Shown piece after piece: positions 1 through 8,369 of a stretch of DNA of 35,281 nucleotides; position 1 is the first letter of the stretch; each line of letters opens with the position of its first letter. Made by a program: the position numbers and the translations under genes. Where the stretch lies: contig NZ_VUOS01000041.1 of the NCBI RefSeq assembly GCF_009829325.1, positions 1 to 35,281 on the forward strand. Direction: 5' to 3'. A model generated the notes under the pieces. The model ran no database searches and had not been told where the DNA came from. It saw only the letters and a program-made list of their open reading frames with translations. This DNA is from Nocardia sp. CY41 (GTDB taxonomy: Bacteria > Actinomycetota > Actinomycetes > Mycobacteriales > Mycobacteriaceae).

Positions 1-1
1 G

Positions 2-352
2 GGACCGCCGACGGACCCGGCGTGGGCGGCCAACGACCCCTACCTACACGCCGACAAGCTGCGGGGTACCGCCATCTACGTCTCCACCGGCACCGGCGCA
101 CCCGGACCACACGACACCCTCGACGGCGCGCACGGATCCGGGATACAGCTGGCCTACCAGTTGATCATCGGCGCTCCGATGGAAGCCGTCACCGATCTGT
201 GCACGCGTCAACTCCGGGATCGGCTGCGAGATCTGGGCGTCCCGGCGACATTCGAACTGCGTCCGACCGGAACCCACTCCTGGGGGTACTGGCAGGACGA
301 CTTGCACAAATCATGGGACACGATCGGTAGCGCGCTCGCCGATCGACCGTAG
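2..352 (+). CDS. Mycolyltransferase / antigen-85-type esterase, C-terminal part
   Basis: Partial gene: the frame is open from the window edge to TAG at 350-352, giving the last 116 residues. The segment carries the typical end of the antigen 85 / FbpC-like alpha/beta hydrolases, with the catalytic His in the motif GTHSWGYWQDDL, preceded by an IYVSTGTG strand. Family members are exported serine acyltransferases that move mycolic acids onto trehalose and arabinogalactan in the envelope. The Ser and Glu of the triad and any signal peptide would lie upstream and cannot be seen. The assignment supports a mycolate-producing host. It could be a secreted esterase of the same fold without mycolyltransfer activity. 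Confidence 0.85.
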   Translation, partial: GPPTDPAWAANDPYLHADKLRGTAIYVSTGTGAPGPHDTLDGAHGSGIQLAYQLIIGAPMEAVTDLCTRQLRDRLRDLGVPATFELRPTGTHSWGYWQDDLHKSWDTIGSALADRP

Positions 353-396
353 AGGCCAACGCTCTCGACCGAATGCCACGGAGCCCTTGCCGGGGT

Positions 397-882
397 TCAG
401 TGCCCGGCGATCCAAGCGTCCGTGTATTCCGCTTCCACGGCGAGCATCTCGACGAGCCGGGCCACGACGGCGGCCTCGATCTTTCTGCCGAACAGGGGGA
501 TGCCGACCTCGGCCGTGGCCTCGACGACCGCTACCGCCGCGTTGTCGCTCTCGGTGAGCCGGACGCTGCCGGTCACCTTGGCGGGCACGCCCTCCACGCG
601 CGCGTCGAAACTGCCGCCCTCGTGGGTGTAGGTCTCGGTGCGGGTGATGACCAGACCTTCGGGTCGCACCGCGGTGACCGCGCCGGGCAACTGCGCCGCC
701 GGGATGGTCTGCACCATCCGCACCTGCAGCCGGTCCTCGGCCGCGTCGAACTCGACGAGCCGCGCGTCGGCCCCGCCGACCTTCTCGACGCGGTCTTTCC
801 AGTACTGTGCGTCGGCCAGCGCCGCACGGAGCGCGTCGGCCGAATGGGAGTAGGTGGCCGTATACGCCAACGGGGTCGCCAT
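397..882 (-). CDS. DUF2505 family protein
   Basis: About 161 residues from ATG at 882. The frame is open further upstream to 987, but the recognisable domain begins at MATPLAYTATYSHS. The sequence matches my recollection of DUF2505, an actinobacterial family with an START/SRPBCC-like helix-grip fold: an N-terminal YTATYSHSADALRAALAD, a central VRPEGLVITRTETYTHEG, and a C-terminal GIPLFGRKIEAAVV helix. No catalytic residues are evident and there is no signal peptide, so it should be cytoplasmic. The function of the family is unknown; lipid or hydrophobic ligand binding is only inferred from the fold. It is convergent with the upstream mycolyltransferase, whose stop lies 44 bases away. Confidence 0.75.
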   Translation of the reverse strand: MATPLAYTATYSHSADALRAALADAQYWKDRVEKVGGADARLVEFDAAEDRLQVRMVQTIPAAQLPGAVTAVRPEGLVITRTETYTHEGGSFDARVEGVPAKVTGSVRLTESDNAAVAVVEATAEVGIPLFGRKIEAAVVARLVEMLAVEAEYTDAWIAGH

Positions 883-1221
883 ACCGGCACACGCTACCTG
901 CTGTGCAGCCTCCGAAATCGGCGCATCGCCGCCATCGTCCCCGCCGGGACCGCTGCATCTGGCCGCGAGCGCGCGAATCGACAGCATGTCTCCGATCGTG
1001 ACAGCCAGAAGCTGTATTGCGCCGTCGCCGTTGGCAAGTCATCGCCTTCGAACTGCGACGGTATGGGTCCGATACGGTGACAGGCCAGTTGATCTGCGGG
1101 CGGTGAGGAAGTTCTGGGCCGAAGGGTCGTGCGCCGCCCGGGTCGCCGGATTCGGCGCAGCCCATCGCTTGCGGGGAGCCGAGCGCGGTGGGCAACTCCG
1201 ATCACCCACCGCGCCTGTGGT
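883..1221. other. Intergenic region upstream of the DUF2505 gene
   Basis: 339 bases between two minus-strand genes. It contains the terminator-like inverted repeat at 1183-1214 and presumably the promoter of the DUF2505 gene. Open frames run through it on both strands but show no recognisable protein sequence. No RNA gene was seen. Confidence 0.5.
1183..1214 (-). terminator. Terminator-like inverted repeat after the helical-repeat protein gene
   Basis: Arms GCGCGGTGGG (1183-1192) and CCCACCGCGC (1205-1214) pair perfectly over 10 bp around a 12-base loop. The repeat begins 7 bases past the stop of the minus-strand gene 1222-2757. There is no clear T tract, which is common for high-GC actinobacterial terminators. 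Confidence 0.6.
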
Positions 1222-2757
1222 TCACGTCTCCGGGAACGCCAGCATGTCCCGGCGGAGCTCCGGGTCGATCTCCCGCTCGGCGGCCGCCGCGACCCACTCG
1301 CCGGCCCGCGTCGGGCGAACTTCCGGCGGCCAGGCGCCGAGCGCGACGAGGGCGCCCCGACGGCACCGGAGGACCCGATTGCCGAGAGCGACCCGCAGTA
1401 GCGTCTGCCCGGCGCCTGGATGCTCGCGTAGATTCCAGACGATGACCTCGAGCGCCCGATCGGCCTCATAGCCGGGACCCAGGCCGAGCGCTTCGGTCGG
1501 GCCGGTCGCCAGATCGTCGAGCGGAAGCAGTTCTTCGGCCAGAGCAACCACCTGCTCGACCGCGGTCCGCTCGGCATGGTGCATCGCCCACTGCCAGACA
1601 TAGGCGTTGTACGGATCGCTCCGCAAGCGCGCGAACGCATTCGGTAGCGCGGTCATGCCCAGCCGCCCAGCGCAGGAGAGGGCGACCTCGAACGCGTGGG
1701 ACCGGCGCTCGCCGGGGCTCTTCGGACCGGCCGGGACGGCGTGCGTCGCGAGTTCGCGGGTCACCAGATGGCGCCATCGCCGCTGTGTGGTGAGGGAGGC
1801 GTACCTGGCGCGCAGCCGGTCCGGCTCGCCGTCGGGCCAGTCGAAGCCGGTGTCGGACGTCAGCCGTGCGAGAGCCAGTGCCGCGTCGAGCCGCCCGAGA
1901 GTGGGCTCGGCCCGGTCGAGCAGTTCGGCGAAGCGGTGCATGGCGGGTACCGCGTCGTCGTAGTCGGACATGTCCTCGGCGGGGCCGCCGAGCGCGAGGG
2001 CCCGCAGGATGTCCGCCGCACCGTCGAGCAGGGCGTCATCGATGTGGTCGTCGAGCAGGGCGTCGTAGAGACCGCCGGTCGTGGCGGAGATCCACGCGAG
2101 ATACTCGTTCATCACCCCGTTGCGGAAGCCGTGCCGCAGCAACCACGCTTTGATGTCGGGATCGGTGCAGCCTTTCAGCCGTTCCACGGCGTGGATGCGC
2201 CCCCAGCCGTCGAGGCGTTGGGCCAGTTCGAAGACCGCGCGGTGCCGATCGGGTTGGGTTTTCATGAGCGCGACGACGGCGAAGAGGGCGAATTCCTCCA
2301 GCGACCCCAGCAACTGGAGCAGCTCGCGGTCGCGCTCGTCGCCACACGTGCCCAGCAGCACGATGCCGAGCTTGGCGACCTCGCGCCGTGTGGCGTTCTC
2401 GGTCACGAATCGTGCTGCGCGATGGAGCTTTTCGAGGGGATACGAGCGTGAGCGCAGTTCCGTCACCAGGTCGTCCGCGACGTCCACCGCCCGCAGGTCG
2501 GCGAAGTGCTCGAGCAGGCGGGCCGGATCGTCGAGGTCGGCGAGGATGCGGTCGGCGAGTTCGGCGACGGGGTGGGTGCCCGTCCCGAAGTGATGTGTGC
2601 TGACGCCGTCGTATACCACACTGGGAAGGACGATTTCGCTCGCTTCGTCCGACTGTTCGTCCGGTAGAGGATACCCGTCACGCGGCCAAGGACCGGGACC
2701 GTGCAGGGCGGAGAGAGATAGCGCGTGGGCCACGAACGTGGCCGCGTGGGGGCTCAT
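1222..2757 (-). CDS. Large helical-repeat-like hypothetical protein
   Basis: 511 residues if translation starts at ATG 2757 (MSPHAATFVAHALSLS); the frame is open to 2835 but the extra N-terminus is Arg/Pro-rich and unlike the rest. The protein is Leu/Ala/Asp-rich and strongly helical, with repeated helical pairs such as RDRELLQLLGSLEEFALFAV and RIHAVERLKGCTDPDIKAWL. This resembles HEAT- or TPR-like solenoids and suggests a scaffold or protein-binding role, but no named family was recognised. There is no signal peptide, membrane segment or catalytic motif. It stands alone as a minus-strand unit with its own terminator at 1183-1214. Confidence 0.7.
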   Translation of the reverse strand: MSPHAATFVAHALSLSALHGPGPWPRDGYPLPDEQSDEASEIVLPSVVYDGVSTHHFGTGTHPVAELADRILADLDDPARLLEHFADLRAVDVADDLVTELRSRSYPLEKLHRAARFVTENATRREVAKLGIVLLGTCGDERDRELLQLLGSLEEFALFAVVALMKTQPDRHRAVFELAQRLDGWGRIHAVERLKGCTDPDIKAWLLRHGFRNGVMNEYLAWISATTGGLYDALLDDHIDDALLDGAADILRALALGGPAEDMSDYDDAVPAMHRFAELLDRAEPTLGRLDAALALARLTSDTGFDWPDGEPDRLRARYASLTTQRRWRHLVTRELATHAVPAGPKSPGERRSHAFEVALSCAGRLGMTALPNAFARLRSDPYNAYVWQWAMHHAERTAVEQVVALAEELLPLDDLATGPTEALGLGPGYEADRALEVIVWNLREHPGAGQTLLRVALGNRVLRCRRGALVALGAWPPEVRPTRAGEWVAAAAEREIDPELRRDMLAFPET

Positions 2758-2887
2758 CGAGCCGGGCGCAGGACGCCCTTTCCGTGGGAGATCATGAACA
2801 CGAGGATGGCAGCTCGCCGGGCGGGACGCAACCACGTCCCGCCCACGCCTGATCTGATAGTGAATCCTCGTGCAACTATCACTGCTC

Positions 2888-2926
2888 CTGCCCGATCTGA
2901 ACGGTGAGGCCGTTCAGATCGGGCAG
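2888..2926. terminator. Perfect 17-bp inverted repeat
   Basis: Arms at 2888-2904 and 2910-2926 are exact reverse complements (left arm CTGCCCGATCTGAACGG) around a 5-base loop TGAGG. The right arm contains the TGA stop (2914-2916) of the small minus-strand frame 2914-3129, so it would terminate that transcript. No T tract follows on either strand, so a protein-binding site is also possible. Confidence 0.6.
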
Positions 2927-3129
2927 CCGCCTGCCGCGCCGGAGGGCGGTGCGAAGGAGTCCAGCGCGTACTTGCGGTGGTAGCGGACCAGCTTCTCGTA
3001 TTGCAGGCGGTTGTAGGTCAGCGGAAGCAGCAACAGCCGGTCCGGCAGCAGGCGCCATGCCGCTTGCGGCACCCACACGTACACGGCGAACTCGAGGTGG
3101 TGCCGCCGCTTCAGTTGGAAGCCGACCAT
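2914..3129 (-). pseudogene. Short unrecognised protein, probably the C-terminal remnant of a larger one
   Basis: 71 residues from ATG 3129. The composition is clearly protein-like, with an aromatic, basic segment (RRHHLEFAVYVWVPQAAWRL, then LTYNRLQYEKLVRYHRKYAL). Protein-like sequence with good third-position GC continues upstream of this ATG for about 17 codons (GFPTRVRRERHPGVRD) until an in-frame TAG near 3180, and no ribosome binding site precedes the ATG. Both facts suggest a truncated gene whose 5' part is lost, rather than a complete small gene. I do not recognise the family. It ends inside the inverted repeat at 2888-2926 and lies divergently from the hydrolase at 3267. Confidence 0.45.
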
Positions 3130-3266
3130 GTCGCGGACGCCGGGGTGTCGCTCCCGGCGAACCCGCGTCGGGAAGCCCTACGAGCGTCGAGTTCGCCGGG
3201 ACCGCGGCGACTTCGGCCAGGGGCGATGCTCCCGGCCTGTCGGTGGCGTGCCCTACCGTCGGAGAG

Positions 3267-4151
3267 ATGAGCAACAGAATCGCCGGCTTCACCTACGAGC
3301 GGGTGCCGGTCGGTGACGTCGGTCTGCACGTCGCCATGGCCGGGTCCGGCGCTCCGATCGTGCTGCTGCACGGCTTCCCGCAGACCCATCTCGCCTGGCG
3401 TCACGTGGCGACCGACCTCGCGCGGGATCATCTGGTGATCTGCCCGGATCTGCGCGGCTACGGCGACAGCGACAAGCCCGTCGGCGAGCCGGACGGCGCG
3501 ATGTACGCCAAGCGGACGATGGCCGCCGACATCATCGAGCTCATGCGGTCGCTCGGCCATGAGCGTTTCGCGCTCGCGGGCCATGATCGGGGCGGATTGG
3601 TCGCTTTCCGTGCGGGTCTGGACCACCCGGACTCGATCAGCCATCTCGCCATACTCGACGTGCTACCGGCAGCGGACATGTGGTCCGCACTGCGGGGCAC
3701 CTCCGGGATCTTCGCCTTCCATCTGTACCTGCTCGCGCAACCGTCCGAGCTGGCCGAGCGCATGATCCTCGCCGACCCCGATGTGTTCTTCGGACACTTC
3801 CTCGACGGCTGGTGCCGGATACCCGGCGCGATCCCCGCCGACGTCCGCGCCGCGTATCTCGCCGCGTCCCGCGTTCCCGGCGCCGTCCGTGCGATCTGCG
3901 CCGACTACCGGGCCGGCGCGTACATCGACAACGTCCACGACGAAGCCGACCGTCGTGCGGGTCGGCGGCTGGACATGCCGGTCGCCGCGCTCTGGCAGGA
4001 TCCGGGCGAGGTCGTCCTTCCGTTCGACCCACGGTCCGTCTGGTCGGGCTGGGCGCGCGATCTCCGGGCCGGCGCAGTGCGATGCGGTCATTTCCTTCCG
4101 GAGGAGATGCCCGGTGTCGTCGTCGAAGCCCTCCGCGACCTGATCGACTGA
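3267..4151 (+). CDS. Alpha/beta hydrolase of the haloacetate/fluoroacetate dehalogenase group
   Basis: 294 residues from ATG 3267, where family similarity begins (MSNRIAGFTYERV). The pattern is that of FAcD-type dehalogenases: HGFPQTHLAWRHV near 35-47, DLRGYGDSDKP at 61-71, nucleophile Asp107 in GHDRGG, supporting acid Asp131, and catalytic His275 in CGHFLPEE. Against remembered R. palustris RPA1163 numbering, the halide-pocket residues map to His152 and Tyr214, but the pocket Trp is Leu153. Family enzymes hydrolyse a C-halogen bond through an aspartyl ester; related members are epoxide hydrolases, although the paired lid tyrosines were not identified here. Cytoplasmic, monocistronic, and convergent with the small membrane protein gene 17 bases downstream. 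Confidence 0.8.
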   Translation: MSNRIAGFTYERVPVGDVGLHVAMAGSGAPIVLLHGFPQTHLAWRHVATDLARDHLVICPDLRGYGDSDKPVGEPDGAMYAKRTMAADIIELMRSLGHERFALAGHDRGGLVAFRAGLDHPDSISHLAILDVLPAADMWSALRGTSGIFAFHLYLLAQPSELAERMILADPDVFFGHFLDGWCRIPGAIPADVRAAYLAASRVPGAVRAICADYRAGAYIDNVHDEADRRAGRRLDMPVAALWQDPGEVVLPFDPRSVWSGWARDLRAGAVRCGHFLPEEMPGVVVEALRDLID

Positions 4152-4168
4152 CCCGGCGGCGGGAGGCC

Positions 4169-4375
4169 TCAGGGCAGACGCATCAGCTGCCGGGAGAGAG
4201 TGAACAGGCGGCGGGCGAGTTTCACGACCGGAAGGCCCAGCGGAAGCAGGAGGATGGTCACGCACAGCACCGCCCCGACCAGCCACAGCACGGCCGCCAG
4301 CAATCCCAGTACCGTGCCGAGCACGGCCGTGAGAATTCCCAGCACCACGCCGAGCAGACCCTGTAGCAATCGCAT
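4169..4375 (-). CDS. Small hydrophobic membrane protein
   Basis: 68 residues from ATG 4375, with a good ribosome binding site GGAAGG 8 bases upstream on the minus strand. Two closely spaced hydrophobic segments (about residues 5-25 and 27-48) are followed by a basic tail KLARRLFTLSRQLMRLP, so a hairpin membrane protein with a cytoplasmic C-terminus is likely. The ILLLPLGLPVVKLARRLF section resembles small conserved proteins of mycobacteria and nocardiae of unknown function. It lies alone, convergent with the upstream hydrolase gene. Confidence 0.7.
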   Translation of the reverse strand: MRLLQGLLGVVLGILTAVLGTVLGLLAAVLWLVGAVLCVTILLLPLGLPVVKLARRLFTLSRQLMRLP

Positions 4376-4507
4376 GACGACCTTCCGGTTTCCATTCTGC
4401 GCTTCTTCGGACGGATCCGCATGTACCGATTTGGGTACCGATTTCGACCGGCACGGCGCCGCCGAGGAGGGAACGTCTCCCGGCGCGAGCGCGGTAGCGT
4501 CCCTGGC

Positions 4508-5182
4508 ATGAGCCGAGCGATCGTGGAGCTGTCACATCCGATCTCGGACGGTATGCCGACCCAGCCGGGCCTGCCCGCACCGCGGATCACTACGGCTGTG
4601 GCACGTGACCAATCTCCGCTGGTGGACATGACCTACGACATCGCGCGCGTGGACATGGTGGGTCCGACCGGGACGTATATCGACGCACCGTTCCATTTCC
4701 ACGCCGGGGGAGCCGATGTCGCCGAACTGCCGGTGGAACGGCTGTTCAACGTGCCGATCGTGATCATCCGCGCCGCGGGACTGCGCACGGTCGGGCCGGA
4801 TGTGCTCGGCGATCCCGCGGGCCTGTGGGGCAAGGCGGTGCTGGTGCACACCGGGTGGTCGGCCAAATGGGGCTCCTCGGCGTATCGGGAACCCGGGCAT
4901 CCTTTCCTGATCGGTGAGGTGGCGGATGCCCTGGTGGCGGCGAATGTGGCGCTGGTGGGTATCGACTCGCTGAACATCGATGACACGTCCTTGCCGACGC
5001 GGCCGTGTCACCACACGCTGCTCGGCGCCGGAATCCCGATCATCGAGCAGATGACGAATCTGGACGCGGTCCCGGACACCGGCGCCAGACTGGTCGCACT
5101 GCCGGCGCCGGTGCGCGGGATGGGTTCGTTCCCGCTGCGCGCCGTGGCGTGGACCGAGCACGCGGGAGCGGGGCACCGATAA
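4508..5182 (+). CDS. Cyclase-family protein (kynurenine formamidase-like fold)
   Basis: 224 residues from ATG 4508 (MSRAIVELSHPISDGMPT). The N-terminal LSHPISDGMP, the central GTYIDAPFHFHAGG and the C-terminal CHHTLLGAGIPIIEQMTNLD are hallmarks of the cyclase/KynB superfamily, usually metal-dependent amidases or hydrolases. In KynB the first metal motif is HxxxHxD; here the equivalent positions read Pro53, Tyr57 and Asp59, so two metal-binding histidines are absent, while the later His and Glu are kept. The substrate is therefore unknown and kynurenine formamidase activity should not be assumed. There is no signal peptide. A hairpin follows at 5204-5228. Confidence 0.8.
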   Translation: MSRAIVELSHPISDGMPTQPGLPAPRITTAVARDQSPLVDMTYDIARVDMVGPTGTYIDAPFHFHAGGADVAELPVERLFNVPIVIIRAAGLRTVGPDVLGDPAGLWGKAVLVHTGWSAKWGSSAYREPGHPFLIGEVADALVAANVALVGIDSLNIDDTSLPTRPCHHTLLGAGIPIIEQMTNLDAVPDTGARLVALPAPVRGMGSFPLRAVAWTEHAGAGHR

Positions 5183-5203
5183 GCAGCTTTCCCAGCCGCG
5201 AGA

Positions 5204-5228
5204 CCCGTCCGCGGGGATAGCGGGCGGG
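5204..5228 (+). terminator. Terminator hairpin after the cyclase-family gene
   Basis: CCCGTCCGC (5204-5212) pairs with GCGGGCGGG (5220-5228) over 9 bp with one G-U pair and a 7-base loop, followed by ATTT. It lies 22 bases past the stop at 5182, in the convergent gap before the crotonase gene. Confidence 0.6.
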
Positions 5229-5346
5229 ATTTCGACTTGGTACGGCCGGTGGCGATCACCGCGCTGCCGCGGGAGTCACTCGCCACAGTCGACGGATCCT
5301 GATCGCAGCCGACCGAATCGTCGAATCCGTTTGTACCGCAGACGAT

Positions 5347-6198
<852 letters not shown>

Positions 6199-6292
6199 AA
6201 CGGACAGCTTGCCATCACGCCGAGCTGCACGCTCTTGCAGGGGGTTCGCGTCGGCCCGGCGACCTCCGCGCCTTTTCGAAGGAGAATGGCTG

Positions 6293-6322
6293 TTTACTTA
6301 GTGCTGCCGGGACGGTTAGCCT
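6293..6322 (+). promoter_or_regulatory. Candidate promoter of the SDR gene
   Basis: TTTACT (6293-6298) and TAGCCT (6317-6322, fitting TANNNT) are separated by 18 bases. The predicted start of transcription falls just inside the inverted repeat at 6325-6349. Sequence match only. Confidence 0.35.
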
Positions 6323-6324
6323 GT

Positions 6325-6349
6325 CGCCGTGTCTCGAACGGACACGGCG
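6325..6349. promoter_or_regulatory. 9-bp inverted repeat in the divergent promoter region
   Basis: CGCCGTGTC (6325-6333) and GACACGGCG (6341-6349) are perfect reverse complements around TCGAACG. The position just downstream of a candidate -10 box would suit a repressor operator or a 5'-leader hairpin of the SDR transcript. No regulator gene lies next to it. Confidence 0.45.
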
Positions 6350-6435
6350 CCTGGCTCCCCGCACCCGGGGTGACAGCGGAAACCGTCGGCCGGCGGTTCG
6401 CGCCGCCGTTCGACGACCCGGAGAAAAGGAGTGGG

Positions 6436-7197
6436 ATGGAGATCAGCAACTCGGTCGCCGCAGTGACCGGTGGCGCGTCGGGACTCGGTTTGGCGACCGT
6501 GCGGGAGCTGCACGGCAAGGGAGCGAAGGTCGTGATCATGGACCTGCCTTCGTCCTCCGGCGAAGCCGTCGCCAAAGAGCTCGGTGACGGCGTGGTATTC
6601 GCCGCTGCCGACGTCACGAACGAGGAGCAGGTCACTGCGGCGCTCGATGCCGCGCAGGAGCTGGGCGACCTGCGGATAGCGGTGAACTGCGCCGGTATCG
6701 GCAACGCCATCAAGACCGTCGGCAAGAACGGGGCGTTCCCGCTGGCGGACTTCACCAAGGTGATCAACGTCAACCTGATCGGCACCTTCAACGTCCTGCG
6801 GCTGGCCGCCGAACGGATCGCGAAGACCGATCCGGTCGGCGAGGAGCGCGGTGTCATCATCAACACCGCGTCGGTGGCGGCGTTCGACGGTCAGGTCGGG
6901 CAAGCGGCGTACTCGGCGTCCAAGGGCGGGATCGTGGGCCTGACCTTGCCGGTGGCGCGTGACCTCGCGGCGATCAAGATCCGTGTGGTGACCATCGCGC
7001 CGGGTTTGTTCCACACCCCGCTGTTCGCCACGTTGCCCGACGAGGCCATCGCATCCCTGGGCGCACAGGTGCCGCATCCCTCGCGACTCGGCGATCCCAC
7101 CGAATACGCCGCGCTCGCACGCCACATCGTGGAGAACCCGATGCTGAACGGTGAGACCATCCGTCTCGACGGCGCCATCCGGATGGCCCCGCGCTGA
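6436..7197 (+). CDS. SDR family 3-hydroxyacyl-CoA dehydrogenase-like (HSD10-type)
   Basis: 253 residues from ATG 6436, with AAAAGGAG just upstream (6425-6432). The classical short-chain dehydrogenase features are intact: TGGASGLG cofactor motif (11-18), Asp36 favouring NAD(H), NCAG at 84-87, catalytic Ser146, Tyr159 and Lys163 (YSASK), and a C-terminal NGETIRLDGAIRM. The overall sequence resembles type-II 3-hydroxyacyl-CoA dehydrogenases (HSD17B10-like), which oxidise 3-hydroxyacyl-CoA in beta-oxidation of fatty acids or sterol and isoleucine side chains. It is divergent from the crotonase gene, which could supply its substrate. The same frame is open upstream, but that extension is not family-like. 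Confidence 0.88.
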   Translation: MEISNSVAAVTGGASGLGLATVRELHGKGAKVVIMDLPSSSGEAVAKELGDGVVFAAADVTNEEQVTAALDAAQELGDLRIAVNCAGIGNAIKTVGKNGAFPLADFTKVINVNLIGTFNVLRLAAERIAKTDPVGEERGVIINTASVAAFDGQVGQAAYSASKGGIVGLTLPVARDLAAIKIRVVTIAPGLFHTPLFATLPDEAIASLGAQVPHPSRLGDPTEYAALARHIVENPMLNGETIRLDGAIRMAPR

Positions 7198-7221
7198 CGT
7201 AGTCGCGGGCGTTGCCGGGCA

Positions 7222-7250
7222 TGCGGGTGTTGGGCTGACCGACACCCGCA
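7222..7250. terminator. Bidirectional terminator between convergent genes
   Basis: TGCGGGTGT (7222-7230) pairs with ACACCCGCA (7242-7250). Three further inner pairs (one G-U) close a 12-bp stem over a 5-base loop. It lies 25 bases past the SDR stop and 88 bases beyond the stop of the convergent gene at 7338. Confidence 0.6.
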
Positions 7251-7337
7251 CGGCGCCTGCGACCGTACCCGTCCGGCGGCAGCTCGGACCCCGTGCTGTA
7301 ATCGTGGCAGAGACCGGCTGTCCGCGCGCCCCGGCGC

Positions 7338-8330
7338 TCAGCGGGCTCGTCTCGCGCCGGGCGCGATGCGTATGCCGACGACGGTGATGACCGTGACCAC
7401 TAAAACCGTCATCAGCTTCATGAGATTCCACGTTTCGGGGTCGTGGAGCGGTTCGGCAGCTCGAACGTCCTTTCCCCGCGGGCGATTCGGTGGGGGCGTG
7501 GGCGGCTGAATCGAAGGGCGCTCGGCTCGCGGCTGTGTCCGCATGGGTATATCGGCCGGAGCCGGAACGATGCGGACTTCGGGGGGCGGCGGCCCGAGCT
7601 GGAGGGGGCTCATGGGCACCGACGGGGCGGTGGGAAGCAGCAACAAGCAGGTCAGCAAAGCGCTGCCGGAGAAGGCGCTGCCGACGGCGGCGCTGCCCAG
7701 ACTCGACCCGCTGGACCCGGGACCGATGAGGCCCGGCACGAGGGAGCTGGAGCCGAGGGAGCCGAAGCCGCTGCCCGTCGCGAGCCCGAGCAGCAACAAT
7801 GCGCTACCGGTTGCGGCACTTCCGGAACACGCCAGCTGGACGCTGCCCGTGTCGAGCTCCATCGTTTCGGCCGGACTCGCCGTCATTGCGGTCGGCGTGG
7901 GTGCGGCGTCCGCCGTCGGCGGGGTGCGGTTGCCGAGTTCCTGATCCTCGGTGGCGAGCAGGCCACCGCGTGCACCGCCGGCCCCAGCGCTGCCGGTCGC
8001 GACATTGCCCGCACTGCCGGAAGGCAGTCGAATCGGGCCGAGGGCCAGAGATCCCCCACCGGTCGGACTGTCGGCCCCGAGCCCGGAGGCGCTGCCGGAC
8101 GAGAGAAAGTCGGAACCGAAGCTCGGACCACTGCTCGCGTAGGGGCTCACGGGACCGGCACCGCCCCCTGAACTCCCGGTCGCCAGATCGCCGAGCGGCA
8201 GCCACGGCGGGGCTTCCGCCGATGCTTCCAGCGGCCGAGCCGCGAATACCACCACGGTCAAGGGCAGTATCGCCGTGGCCAAACCCTTTGCCAGTCGCGG
8301 AGTTCGAGTTGTGTCTCGGTTGCTTCGCAT
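7338..8330 (-). CDS. Gly/Ser/Ala-rich exported protein with C-terminal membrane anchor
   Basis: 330 residues from ATG 8330, with GAGG about 10 bases upstream. A signal sequence (residues 14-40, ending EASAEA) is followed by a low-complexity Gly/Ser/Pro region. Residues 160-233 form a hydrophobic Gly/Ser segment with two cysteines, Cys168 and Cys228, and runs such as SALLLLGLATGSGFGSLGSS. A Pro/Arg-rich linker (about 245-295) leads to a final hydrophobic helix (about 306-322) and a basic tail. This fits a cell-envelope protein with an internal, possibly pore-like or self-assembling hydrophobic domain. I do not recognise a named family. The DUF4239 gene upstream ends 39 bases before its start, so the two may be cotranscribed. 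Confidence 0.65.
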   Translation of the reverse strand: MRSNRDTTRTPRLAKGLATAILPLTVVVFAARPLEASAEAPPWLPLGDLATGSSGGGAGPVSPYASSGPSFGSDFLSSGSASGLGADSPTGGGSLALGPIRLPSGSAGNVATGSAGAGGARGGLLATEDQELGNRTPPTADAAPTPTAMTASPAETMELDTGSVQLACSGSAATGSALLLLGLATGSGFGSLGSSSLVPGLIGPGSSGSSLGSAAVGSAFSGSALLTCLLLLPTAPSVPMSPLQLGPPPPEVRIVPAPADIPMRTQPRAERPSIQPPTPPPNRPRGKDVRAAEPLHDPETWNLMKLMTVLVVTVITVVGIRIAPGARRAR

Positions 8331-8369
8331 GTGCAGTCGCCTCGTCGTAGTCGAAACCGGCCGGAAGGT

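Noticed and set aside
6286..6435. N-terminal extension or separate small gene before the SDR (starting MAVYLVLPG)
   Set aside because: It is in frame with the SDR and has AAGGAG just upstream, but the spacing is too short and SDR homology starts at 6436 with its own good ribosome binding site.
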